From Syncephalastrum monosporum B8922 (lineage: Eukaryota; Mucoromycota; Mucoromycetes; Mucorales; Syncephalastraceae): a stretch of 64,000 bases of DNA. The DNA lies in assembly GCA_000697355.1 (NCBI GenBank), contig JNEN01001228.1:186001-250000 (forward strand). The letters run 5' to 3'. Positions within the stretch are counted from its first letter, which is position 1. Each line of letters begins with the position of its first letter. This document shows, piece after piece, positions 1-9,330 of the stretch. The translations under genes were made by a program, and so were the position numbers. Under the pieces are notes generated by a model. That model worked only from the letters and a program-made list of their open reading frames with translations, was not told the origin of the DNA and did not search any database.

Positions 1-434
1 GCGCTGCTGACAGAGCCAAACTTGTTCTTTTTGGATACTGTCGACGGCGTTTCGGGCGGTGATGGTAACGTGGTCAGGTCTTTCTCTTCGACCCTCAACT
101 GCGGTTGGTTTTGCTCTCGACGTTCCTCCTCCTCTCCGTCATCATCGTCGTTGCTGTCGTGTTGCTCTACTGTTTCCTTCTTTCGGCGCCCTAGGAGTCG
201 CTTCAGACGGGATGGCTTCTTGACTGGTTTTCGCACTGGCTCGACGTCGTCGTGTTGAGCAGGAGCAGGCGATTGACGACGTAGAAAAGACGATTTTTCG
301 TCCAAGGAAAGTAGTGAGTTGGATTTGATGAGCGAGCCGAGGTTGCGTAATGACCGACGACGCGAAGCTCTCTCTATGGGTGGCGTCTGAAGGGTGTCAC
401 CAGTCGTTCTGGTGGTACCCAGGGTGCTAGTCAT
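1..434 (-). CDS. Unrecognised basic/acidic low-complexity protein, N-terminal part (cut by window edge)
   Basis: An open frame reads leftward from an ATG at 434-432 and runs off the window with no stop, giving about 144 codons. The protein starts MTSTLGTTRTTGDTLQTPP. It then has Arg/Ser-rich patches (RASRRRSLRNL), a Lys/Arg cluster (KKPSRLKRLLGRRKKE) and an acidic run (DDDDGEEEE), followed by TPSTVSKKNKF. This looks like the disordered, phosphorylatable N-terminus of a fungal regulatory protein. I recognise no domain. The coding call rests on the long open frame with charged, Ser/Pro-rich composition and a start preceded by A/G-rich sequence on the coding strand. It could have introns beyond the edge. 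Confidence 0.55.
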   Translation of the reverse strand, partial: MTSTLGTTRTTGDTLQTPPIERASRRRSLRNLGSLIKSNSLLSLDEKSSFLRRQSPAPAQHDDVEPVRKPVKKPSRLKRLLGRRKKETVEQHDSNDDDDGEEEERREQNQPQLRVEEKDLTTLPSPPETPSTVSKKNKFGSVSS

Positions 435-1680
435 GGTTGGAAGGCAAAAGGTGAGAAGGGAGCACACAGTAATAAAATGTAACTACGGAGACAATACGCA
501 AGGGAAAGCAAGAGAATGAAAAGGGAAGAAAGAGAGGAGAGTCCTTGAAAGGGAAGAAGAAGGATGATAAAGAAAGAGGGGAGGGCTAAGATGGTTTCCA
601 GTAAGCAGGAGGCGCCCGGATCTAAGTGTCTACTAGAATCTATTATTTTTTCTTTTTCTTTTTCCTTCAGTCGTGGCACCCGTTTCAGGATGTTCTGTGC
701 ATGAATTGCCTCGAACCACGCGTAGTGTGTGTCTGCCTCCATTTGGATGCCGACTATCCACCATCTCGAGCGCTGGGGATGGGTAGGACAGCGACCTTAT
801 CCTTTTTCTTATTATTCGGCGTGTCCTGTTTATTTACCAAGTAACGTGTGTAGCAAATAACAGGGCACCTAGGAACTAGCGTAAGCTAACAACAATAATG
901 GCTTGCATATAGTACCTACAGACACATCAGACAATTAGATGAGGGGACCAGACTTTTTTATATCTGCACTCCCCCACACCCCCGGCCATCGATGCGTGAT
1001 CGGGTTAATTGGGGACCCAGGAGCAAAAGCAGCTTCTTTGCACTTTCGGGTGTCGACGTACATACGTATCATATTTGCCGCTAAACTTCTGAGCCATGCA
1101 TATTTTGATACAAACCTACGTAACGTGAAGGATGGGGTAGAAGGGGGCGGAGACGGGGCGAGGGGAACCGACTGCGGGGAATAAAATAGACGAAGATCAG
1201 GGAGCTTGTGATCATCCTCTTTTTAAACGAAGAACAAAGACACTGGCAAATTGTTTTTTTTGTTTTTTTCATCTTAAGCCGAAAACAACAGTCGTCGTCT
1301 CCCCATTTCACAAACAGTGTTATTTTAGCTATTCCGTTGTGCCTCTATCTTTTTTTTTTGCTTTTGCATGCTGCACCGTGCCGGTAAAGTTTTCAGAATG
1401 CTTTATCAAACTCGTTAAAAATAAGAAATGTGCATGCAGATTCGTTAAGAACAAGTGAGCACAAAGCAGTGGACATATGTATTAGTTCGTAGATAGTATG
1501 TATAAATGTGGCTCTGCAGGTGGTGGTATCTTTCCATCCTTTCTTCGCAGAAAGTGAAAAACGAAGGAACTATTTTTCGTCCATCATCCGCGTAGGTACG
1601 TAACAAATAGACTGGTGAGACCTGAGACGAGGAGAAAAACTAGACACACGAAGAAACAAGCGAAAAGCGAAAAAGAAAAT
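435..1680. other. Intergenic spacer
   Basis: No convincing gene is seen here. The part next to 434 is pyrimidine-rich on the minus strand and is probably promoter and leader of the gene to the left. T-rich tracts near 1250-1270 and 1350-1360 may belong to the 3' end of the gene at 1681-3206. The short open frames are low-complexity or out of context. Confidence 0.5.
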
Positions 1681-3206
1681 TTAGTATTTTCCTTTGCCAG
1701 GTATGCACGCAGCACACTGTATGACCCGTAACTCTTTTTCCATACCTGCAGGCAGTACCCACCGCTGGACGTAATCCCAGGCCGCTTGACGTTTCCGGGC
1801 GGCGAGGACTTTGTGTTCCAGGTCAGCCATGCGCGAAGCATAGTCCATACTTTTGCCGTAACTTTCGATGGACATGACTGTACGCTTATGGCGCGCGCGA
1901 GTTTCCTTCAATACGGGCAACCGCCGTTGGACCTTGGCGAGTGTATATTCCATGCGTTTTTGTCCTTCCATCCTTGCCAAATCGATTCGGCTGTTCAATT
2001 GCTACATTAAAGGGGGGCAGAGAGTATCAGAAATAGGAAAAGATAGCCGATGCCCACCATTTGCTTTCCACACCACACCCATGTGCCACGACGCATATAC
2101 CACACAAAGTATGGATAATGCAAGTGCATCAAACCCGCTTTCTCTTGAATCTACTCTTTCTTTCTTTCGCCTTTACCTGAACGTCTTGATCCAACGTTTG
2201 TAACTTGCCAAGCAAATCTTTTATATCATTGCGGCTGACCTCGATGCGTTGTTCTTCGAGTTGTAAGAGGTAGTGGTAGCGCTGAATTTCCTCGGACAGA
2301 CCTTCCATGACGCGAGCGAGTGTACTATAAAATGGAGGACTCAGCATTATACAGATTCCATACAGAGTGAATCCATACATGTTTTCATCGATGTGGGCTA
2401 GTTGGTGGTCCTGATCTGTGGTGTCGAGATATGCCCAGGTGGCGGGGACCCTGAAATTAAGCATTTGAGCGTGGATCTGGTGCAAATCAGGTGAGGGTAT
2501 GTGGCCGCTGTCTGGGTCATCCACATTGACTGGATCCCGGCGTTTTGGTCGCGTAAAGAGACGAAGCTGCTGTTTTTTCCTCCGTTTATTGTGGCGCTTT
2601 GTTGTCGGGTAAGCATCATCCATGGATAAGTAGCCGCCAGAGACAGCGTCTTCAGACAATGGAGTTGATATACTTGCAGGAGGACGGCGCAATCGATGGA
2701 GTAGGCGTGCTCGCGGTGGCTGCTGATGACGGAGCTGTTCTCTGTCTACAGGTCACAGTGGTCGGAATGGTCATAATAGTCATAAATTGGGTCATGAGTC
2801 ATGCGTTTTTCAGTTAGGAGCAAGATAGAGGCCATGGTTTACGCGTACATAGAGGTTCATCGTCGCTAGAAAGCGCATCTTTTGGGAGGGTTGAGCGTTT
2901 GAAGCGGCGTACAGAATCGACTAGTTTGGCGGTGAGAGGACGACGTCTGAGGGAGGAGCGTTGGAGGAGCTTGCGAGGGGGTTGGAGATTAGCATATGGA
3001 TGACCAATGGCAAGTGCGTCAATGAAGCGTTGTTGCTGTTGCTGTTGCTGGCTGCTATGGCTGTTGCTATGGCTGTTGAAGTGGTGGAGCTGTGGGGTAT
3101 GCTGGTGAGGAGGGCGGGGGTATCGCAGGTCAAGAGACGTCGTTGAAATGGAGGAGTCTGGCACATGGCCGTGCTTAATGAACTGGCTGACCTCCTCAAA
3201 CTCCAT
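1681..3206 (-). CDS. Unrecognised protein with polyQ/His-rich N-terminus and C-terminal coiled coil, 3 exons
   Basis: Exons on the minus strand are 3206-2849, 2745-2177 and 2001-1681, joined by GT-AG introns that keep frame (phases 1 and 0), giving about 415 residues. The N-terminal third is rich in Gln, His, Ser and Arg, with a run of seven Gln. The middle is basic (KRHNKRRKKQQ). The last 150 residues are helical and charged, and read as a coiled coil (EGLSEEIQRYHYLLQLEEQR, then NSRIDLARMEGQKRMEYTL). A 54-nt stretch in exon 2 (about 2384-2331) starts GTATGG and ends ATAG. It may be an extra in-frame intron, which would shorten the protein to 397 residues. Basic plus coiled-coil architecture would suit a nuclear complex subunit, but I do not recognise the family. 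Confidence 0.65.
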
Positions 3207-3606
3207 ACTTGAAAGGGTCTGGCGGCGACTTTAAAAGCGGTATAGGTAGGCCCCTTTTTCTGGGAGAAGACCGGGGACGAGTAGGACAGGTTGGAGGGCG
3301 GCCCTGGGTCTGATCCGACGATATGAAAATGAAATGTGAGTCTGCACAGGAATTTCGAATTGCTGATTCGCAAAGTTTGAGAACAGAAACCGGTGGGACG
3401 ATCGTTCCCATACGCTAAATGTGCGATGAAATTCATTGGATTTGCATTTGATTCATTTGCATTATTGTGCAGTCTTCCTTTTTTAAACTTTTCTTTTATC
3501 TTTCTATTCTTTACATGTGAGCATGAGTGCATTATTTTATTTGCAGATGACATGGACATGTCGTTGATGAGAATGGCGGTCCGGAGCCGACGGACTGTAT
3601 CGTTGA
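3207..3606. other. Spacer between the coiled-coil gene and the zinc-finger island
   Basis: Probably promoter and leader of the gene to the left. It marks the left edge of the accessory island. Nothing else is visible apart from short frames antisense to each other. Confidence 0.45.
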
Positions 3607-4174
3607 TCAGACTGCAATTGATGTTTGAGCCGATTGCGACTCATAGTGAGTATTTGATAAAACCCATCCTCCAGGGAATCTCCACCAGCTTACCTTTGCT
3701 GTATTCGTGAGTGCCGTACCCGCGAGTGCCGTACCCTCGAGCGCCGTATCCGCGAGTGCCGTATCCGCGAGTGCCGTATTCGTGAGTGACGTATTGGGGG
3801 TTGGCACATCCGTTTTTTGCAGAATGTCGTCAAGTTTGTACACGGTGGCAACTCCACTGGCATCGTTTTCTTCACGGCTTTTGTCTTTGTCTTGGTTATG
3901 CGTGTGCACGTGTCGCTCAAACTGATCAGCGTATATGTATTCGCCAACACAGACAGGACAGAGTAAATATCCTTCAGCATTCCTCATGACTTTGATCAAC
4001 TATGCCAAAGAACAAATTAGCATGGCAAAGTTAAACACCTTCACACTCACCTTCGTCGATTGTCAAGCAGTGCACTCGACGTGCATGTGATCGTAAAGCA
4101 TTCGCTGTGCGGTATGCTTGATTGCATTTTACGCATTTGTCTTGCTCAGGTTCCTTGCTTGGTGTTGTTGTCAA
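3607..4174 (-). pseudogene. Copy A of the two-zinc-finger gene family, degenerate and truncated
   Basis: The minus strand carries a first exon homologous to the one at 7721-7586: SKEPEQDKCVKCNQAYRTAN and a C2H2 finger (C-x2-C-x12-H-x4-H). The position matching the start ATG of the intact copy is TTG (4174-4172). A second finger follows after a short intron-like segment (CPVCVGEYIYADQFERHVHTH). The intron acceptor seen in the long copy (GGCAG) is GGCATAG here, so splicing at that AG would break the frame. Downstream, the coding sequence contains a five-residue repeat (TALAD, TALEG, TALAG) made by 15-bp tandem units at about 3710-3785. Homology then stops and unrelated sequence runs to a stop at 3607. 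I read this as a decayed 5' fragment of the gene. Confidence 0.7.
3708..3790. repeat. 15-bp tandem repeat inside copy A
   Basis: About five imperfect copies of a 15-bp unit containing GTGCCGTA and CGCGA appear on the plus strand. On the minus strand they encode repeated TALAD-like pentapeptides. The related copy at 8656-9330 has only one or two units at the matching place, so the array has expanded in copy A. Confidence 0.7.
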
Positions 4175-4265
4175 CTGAAGACAGAGGGGAAAACTGCGCC
4201 GATCAGACCAGAAAGAAAAAAGCGTACCGATGGACGTGCGGCAGACATCTGGCAGCAGGGACACG

Positions 4266-4870
4266 TGTTTATGGGGGGGGGTATTGGAACGGTGGTCCTA
4301 GCCACCAACCGCTTAAGCTTGGGGGTCACAACGGAGAAGAAGGAAGGGAGAGGAAGCGAAGAGAAGGAAGAGCAAAGGGAGAACGAGGAAGGAGCAGCAC
4401 TAAGACAAATGTTAATGTCTTCAAGTCAATAAATGGGCATGAATCTGTTTCACTTACAGGCGGAGGGAAAAAAACAGAAAAAAAAAGGCTCTGGTGAGGG
4501 GAGTAAGCGGAAAGAAGGAAGACGCGCGAACGGAGAAGGCAGGAGAACAGGTGGGAAAGAAGACAGCAAGCTACGTGTACATCGGAAGAGGGTTATTGAT
4601 GTCCAACACCATGTACTCTTGACGCGACAACTTACTTTCGTGCACACCGGTGTAATTGGGGTGGACAACCGGTGGCAGAGGGACTTGGATAGGGGGAAAC
4701 GAATGTGGTCTATGTTGCGCTGTTTAGTTTACTCTTATAACCAGTATCCTTTCGTATGTACTTTCCAGGAGAGGACTTGACCAGAGTAAAGAAAAGAGGA
4801 AGAAGAGAAGTAGACGAGAGAAAATAGGCGTCTTTTATGAGACAGACTCACATCGATGGACTTTCATGTG
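4266..4870 (+). repeat. Dispersed repeat, copy 1 (partner inverted at 48058-48690)
   Basis: This segment matches the reverse strand of 48690-48058 along its whole length with scattered substitutions and small indels. Shared landmarks are a segment with GGTGGTCC near the left end, a purine-rich GAAGAGGAAG tract, CTGTTTCACTTACAGGC in the middle, CTCTTGACGCGACAACTTAC, ACCGGTGGCAGAGGGACTTG, and GAGACAGACTCACATCGATG at the right end. No long open frame is conserved between the copies, which suggests a non-autonomous or decayed mobile element rather than a duplicated gene. I did not find clear terminal inverted repeats or target-site duplications. The left end abuts zinc-finger copy A. Confidence 0.65.
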
Positions 4871-5640
4871 ATTGCATAAACCGCGTCTGCCAATGGGAAA
4901 AAGAACGCAAGAAATAAATGCCCTGGCTAAAGTTGACGTCAGGTACCGTTCACGTTTCAAAGGATTCATTGGCCTCTGTGCTATCATGCGGCCCACGTTT
5001 ACCGATGGGGAACAGAGTCCTTATGAAAAAGGTCTGATGCGGAAGGCTTGGCAAAATATCAAGAATCTTATCTGCCTTCTCTGTATGTCGTTGAATGGCA
5101 CCCGCAAAATGAAGGAAAAAAAAAACAACTAAAGCGGGGTCAACGTATGCAATGATAGCATATAATCAATACAATGCACGTCAATTAATGATAGCCACGT
5201 ATACCTTTGGTAAAGCAGTGCAGTCAGGCAGGCTTTATAGCTTAACATCATGCTGGAACATATAAAAATTCGTATCAGTCGCCCGATGTTATGATATGAA
5301 TTCTTAAGACAGCCATCTTCGCGATCGCTTTGCTGCGGTCATTCGTAACCCTCCAAAACCGGGTCTTTGCGGCAGAGCCCCTTCGTCTGCAGCTACACCA
5401 CAACTGCACTTGTTCTTAAGTTCTCTCCTATCCGAGTCGAAGGCTAGCTACGGCTAAGGCCCCAGACCCCTCTGCTGAAGGCTTCGTACCCAGTCGCCAA
5501 CAAGGGCATTGAAAGATAATCATGTTGCAAGACTTTTCTCCATGTGTATGCAAATACAAACTCTGTATACAGCTATAGAACCGAATACATGCAACCTGTA
5601 TGTTTAACGGGACGACGTGTATAAAGTGTGTGTAGAGAAC
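4871..5640. other. Spacer inside the accessory island
   Basis: No gene is supported. The stretch at about 5300-5500 is GC-richer and looks like worn coding sequence (fragments open in several frames) but has no intact frame and no domain I recognise. It may be a remnant of a mobile element. Confidence 0.35.
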
Positions 5641-5797
5641 GATGTCACAAAAGGCACATCACTGCTGAAAAAATTAGCGCTCCCTTGAGCGCACCTCTGG
5701 AAAAAGGCAACGCTGAAAAGATCAACGCACCGCTCTGCGCACCGCTGAAAAAAACAACGCTGATCAGCGGCGCAGTCTTTTCCCCTCTGCCGTTATC

Positions 5798-5990
5798 ATG
5801 ACCACAACACCAAGCGACGAACCTGACGAACACAAGTGCGTCGAATGTAGTCAAGCGTACCGCACAAGCAAGACACGCAAGTCGAGACCACAAGAAAATC
5901 ATTTGCTCGATAATCGAAGAAAATGAGTGTGAAGGTGTTTATTTTTTGCCATGCTAATTTTTTCTTTTTTTCAATAAGGTATCATAAATG
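5798..5990 (+). pseudogene. Copy B of the zinc-finger family: 5' end only, frameshifted
   Basis: An ATG at 5798-5800 opens a frame matching the start of the family (SDEPDEHKCVECSQAYRT). A small deletion in the finger region then shifts the frame and removes both zinc-binding His, ending at a TGA about 42 codons in. Sequence after that still matches the family's first intron. Copy B faces copy C tail-on: its intron-like part overlaps the last codons and the stop of the long copy at 5954. Upstream, about 5670-5770, are degenerate GCGCACC/GAAAAAAAC motifs like those at 7768-8600. Confidence 0.7.
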
Positions 5991-7721
5991 GATAAGGCAA
6001 CTTCTTTGTTCGCGTTAATGATGTATGGAGCCATCACGTTTGCCATGCTTGTCAGCACAGTGTTGAGTGCCTTATTTCCAATAATGGGGATCGTTTGCTG
6101 ATTTCCGTGGAATAAATTGCGCACGTTCATGAGCAGCTTCCCAATTTTGGAGTCCGGATTGATTGGAATGGCTGTCACTGATGCCAAATCCAATTCTTCA
6201 TCTTCCCAAACTTTGATTGCAATTGTTCGAAAGAGAAGTGAGGCTGTTCTTCCATCATTGGTGGTATCATTGGTAGGACTCGTGTCGGCGAGAGTCCACA
6301 CGGTTATTGGTCGTAATCGAAGGTCGTTGGTCATGCTGCTGCAACCACGCAAGAACTGATACGTGGATGAGTCACTGAATTTTGAACGAACCTGTCGAAG
6401 CTGCGCCAATTCGTCGAACACATACAAGGGATAGGTCACCACTGCTGTCCCGGCGTTTTTCTCGATTTTTTTCTTTTCGACCCATTCATTCAACATCTTC
6501 ACGACCCTTTGATCGAGATAAATTCGAGTGTCTTTGGTCGGAGAGAATCCATTGATGCTCGACGCTCCAATAGTGGGAACATGATCAACATCCAAGCGGA
6601 TTGTTGAGGTGAGCAGGGCATTGAAGGATTTCGTTCCTATCACAAGCTTGTTCGTGTTGTCGTTTTCCAAGACGCAAACTTGTACATCTGGGTATCGGAC
6701 GTCGTCGTCGTCAGGAATGGATGATGCGGGAGACCTTTGGTGCGTCTGCTTGAATCGTTCAAAGTGCGCATCAAGGCAAGGCAGACGAGGGTATATTTCG
6801 GTACAATTCACCAATAAACATTGGCCATGGTTTACAAGAATAGCACCTTCAAATATTCTTGAACAATAATACGCAAGCCATCTTCGCCGTGTCCAATCCG
6901 CGTTCAAGTGTTCGCAAATGCTGTCTGTGAGCTCCATATAGGATTTCTTGTCCGCCCATTTCTTCCATCGTGTCAGGGAGATAACTTGATCGAAATACGG
7001 GGTACAGTCAACAGGTTCCGAGTTCCCTTCTAATCCAATCATTTCCTTGAAGGTTCGTTTTTTTGGTGACCAAAACGACTGAAATTGAGGGCAAGGTTCA
7101 TCACGCTGTGACTCGAGCAACCTTGCGACGTTCCGCGAGGCACCAAGCAGATAGTGCTCTTCGCCCTGATTATCTTTGAAGAGCAGCGGATGCGCATCCA
7201 CCAGTTGGGCAGCAAGGAGCTTATGTTCTGCATTGTCAGGTGGAAGGTGCTTTGCATCAAGCGCCAAGAGCAGACTATCGTGATATTCTTTCGCTTTATC
7301 CGTCGTGAGCGCCTTATTCGTGCGTGACGTAGTAGGAGTTGGCAATTCCTTTTGTTGCAAAATGTTGTCAACTTTGTACACGGCGGCACTTCCAATGGCA
7401 TCGTCTTCACGGCTTTTGTCGGTGTGTTCGTTATGCGTTTGCACATGTTGCGCAAAAGAATCAGCATACACATATTCGCCCGCACAAATCGGACAGAGCA
7501 AATACCCGTCAGCATTCCTCACGACTTTGATCGACTCTGCCAAAGAACAAATGAGCAAGGCAAAAGTAAACACCTTCACAATCACCTTCGTCGATTGTCA
7601 CAGAAATAATCCTCTTGTGAACACGGCTCGCGTGTGATCGTAGAGCATTCCGTGTGCGGTATGCTTGGCTGCATTCGGCGCACTTGTGTTCTTCAGGTTC
7701 ATCGCTTGGTGCAGTGGTCAT
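5954..7721 (-). CDS. Copy C, the long member of an unrecognised two-zinc-finger family
   Basis: Exon 1 is 7721-7586. A 48-nt intron (GTGATT...GGCAG) follows, and exon 2 is 7536-5954, giving 572 residues in frame. Residues about 14-36 form one C2H2 finger (CAECSQAYRTRNALRSHASR then VH). A second finger follows the splice junction (CPICAGEYVYADSFAQHVQTH). The remaining 480 residues show no motif I recognise. They contain Trp-rich and charged stretches (FWSPKKRTF, LTRWKKWADKKSY), a polar Asp run and a mixed alpha/beta C-terminus. Finger spacing suggests nucleic-acid or protein binding; the large C-terminal domain could be enzymatic or a binding module, but this is not known. The end (LLKKRKN then stop) lies inside sequence belonging to copy B, so the native C-terminus may be lost. 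Upstream are GCGCACC repeats and a head-to-head partner, copy D. Confidence 0.7.
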
Positions 7722-7767
7722 AATGACGGCAGAGGGGAAAAGAGTGCGTCGATCAGAAAAGAAAAAC

Positions 7768-8136
7768 TCAGCGCACCCTCAAGCGCACCCTGAAGCGCAC
7801 CGTTGACAAACACAGCGCACCGTCAAAGCGCACCGTTGACAAACACAGCGCACCGTCAAGCGCACCGTTGAAAAAAACAGCGCACCGTCAAGCGCACCGT
7901 TGAAAAACCCAGCGCGCACCGTCAAGCCGCACCGAAGCGCACCGGCAAAAAACACAGCGCGCACCGTCAAGCCGCACCGAAGCGCACCGGCAAAAAACAC
8001 AGCGCACCGTCAAGCGCACCGGCAAAAAACACAGCGCACCGTCAAGCGCACCGTTGAAAAAAACAGCGCACCGTCAAAGCGCACCGTTGAAAAACCCAGC
8101 GCGCACCGTCAAGCGCACCGTTGAAAAACCCAGCGC
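7768..8136. repeat. GCGCACC tandem array, left arm
   Basis: Units of about 12 to 36 bp built from GCGCACCGTCAA, GCGCACCGTTGAAAAA and GCGCACCGGCAAAAAACACA are repeated back to back. The array sits immediately upstream of the start of copy C. The mirrored array lies at about 8146-8600, and a worn version lies upstream of copy B, so the array is a fixed part of the family's 5' region. Open frames through it are artefacts of the repeat. Confidence 0.85.
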
Positions 8137-8145
8137 ATGCAAGCT

Positions 8146-8600
8146 CAACGGTGCGCTTTGACGGTGCGCTGTGTTTTTTGCCGGTGCGCTTCGGTGCGGC
8201 TTGACGGTGCGCGCTGTGTTTTTCAACGGTGCGCTTGACGGTGCGCTGTTTTTTTCAACGGTGCGCTTGACGGTGCGCTGTGTTTTTTGCCGGTGCGCTT
8301 GACGGTGCGCTGTGTTTTTTGCCGGTGCGCTTCGGTGCGGCTTGACGGTGCGCGCTGTGTTTTTTGCCGGTGCGCTTCGGTGCGGCTTGACGGTGCGCGC
8401 TGGGTTTTTCAACGGTGCGCTGTGTTTTTTGCCGGTGCGCTTCGGTGCGGCTTGACGGTGCGCGCTGGATTTTTCAACGGTGCGCTTGACGGTGCGCTGT
8501 TTTTTTCAACGGTGCGCTTGACGGTGCGCTGTGTTTGTCAACGGTGCGCTTTGACGGTGCGCTGTGTTTGTCAACGGTGCGCTTCAGGGTGCGCTTGAGG
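8146..8600. repeat. GCGCACC tandem array, right arm (inverted)
   Basis: Reverse-oriented array of the same units as on the left arm, immediately upstream of the start of copy D at 8656. Unit order is similar to the left arm but the array is longer, which fits unequal gain or loss after the inverted duplication. Confidence 0.85.
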
Positions 8601-8655
8601 GTGCGCTGAGTTTTTCTTTTCTGATCGACGCACTCTTTTCCCCTCTGCCGTCATT

Positions 8656-9330
8656 ATGACCACTGCACCAAGCGATGAACCTGAAGAACACAAGTGCGCC
8701 GAATGCAGCCAAGCATACCGCACACGGAATGCTCTACGATCACACGCGAGCCGTGTTCACAAGAGGATTATTTCTGTGACAATCGACGAAGGTGATTGTG
8801 AAGGTGTTTAACTTTGCCATGTTAATTTGTTCTTTGGCATAGTTGATCAAAGTCATGAGGAATGCTGAAGGATATTTACTCTGTCCTGTCTGTGTTGGCG
8901 AATACATATACGCTGATCAGTTTGAGCGACACGTGCACACGCATAACCAAGACAAAGACAAAAGCCGTGAAGAAAACGATGCCAGTGGAGTTGCCACCGT
9001 GTACAAACTTGACGACATTCTGCAAAAAACGGATGTGCCAATCCCCAATACGTCACTCACGAATACGGCACTCGCGGTTGACGCGAAGGAGTATCACGAT
9101 TGTCTGCTTTTGGCGAAGCACCTTCCACCTGATAATGTAGAAAACAAGCTCCTTGCTGCCCAACTGGTGGATGCACATCCGTTGCTGTTCAAAGATCATC
9201 AAGGCGAACAGCACTATCTGCTTGGTGCCCCAAGGAACATCGCAGGGTTGCTCGAATCATAACTTGACCAACTTTGCCCTCAATTTCAATCGTTTCGGCG
9301 CCAAAGAAACACACGTTCAAGGAAATGCTG
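8656..9330 (+). pseudogene. Copy D of the zinc-finger family, truncated and mosaic
   Basis: Exon 1 (8656-8791) is almost identical to exon 1 of copy C. From about 8811 the sequence instead matches copy A, including the GGCATAG acceptor that does not restore frame; an alternative AG in ATCAAAG would. The second finger is intact. The frame matching residues up to LLES of copy C ends at 9260-9262, where a TAA replaces a CAG of copy C. Recognisable homology continues non-coding to about 9330 and then stops. Without the stop, homology still covers only the first 40 percent of copy C. Confidence 0.75.

Larger units (their letters stand above)
7567..8810. repeat. Large palindrome joining copies C and D head to head
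   Basis: The left arm (about 7567-8136) and right arm (about 8146-8810) are near-identical inverted copies. Each includes the first exon of the zinc-finger gene, its start region, a shared leader with GCAGAGGGGAAAAGAGTGCG on the left arm, and an array of GCGCACCGTCAA / GCGCACCGTTGAAAAA units. The arms differ in length mainly by the number of tandem units. The axis is near 8137-8145 around a GCATGC. Both genes read outward from the axis. The palindrome could be a real inverted duplication or an assembly fold-back; the different sequence beyond the arms argues against a simple fold-back. Confidence 0.85.

Noticed and set aside
431..742. 103-codon minus-strand frame overlapping the start of the first gene
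   Set aside because: It is a hydrophobic Leu/Ser-rich product of a C/T-rich leader, in another frame from the better coding frame starting at 434.
4450..4668. Shared short open frame in the two dispersed repeats (matching 48187-48450)
   Set aside because: The similarity reflects general DNA similarity of the repeat; the frame is Ser/Leu/Pro low complexity, with no start or domain conserved and with indels that are not in multiples of three elsewhere in the repeat.
5300..5500. Possible retroelement coding remnant
   Set aside because: Only short fragments are open, no reverse transcriptase, integrase or protease motif is visible, and no terminal repeats are seen.
7779..8598. Open frames rich in Arg, Thr, Val and Ala across the palindrome
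   Set aside because: They are translations of the GCGCACC tandem repeats in both directions; mirrored frames are identical because the DNA is palindromic. There is no start context or domain.
7768..8600. CRISPR-like array
   Set aside because: Repeats are back to back without unique spacers of even length, they occur in a eukaryotic genome, and the units vary in length.
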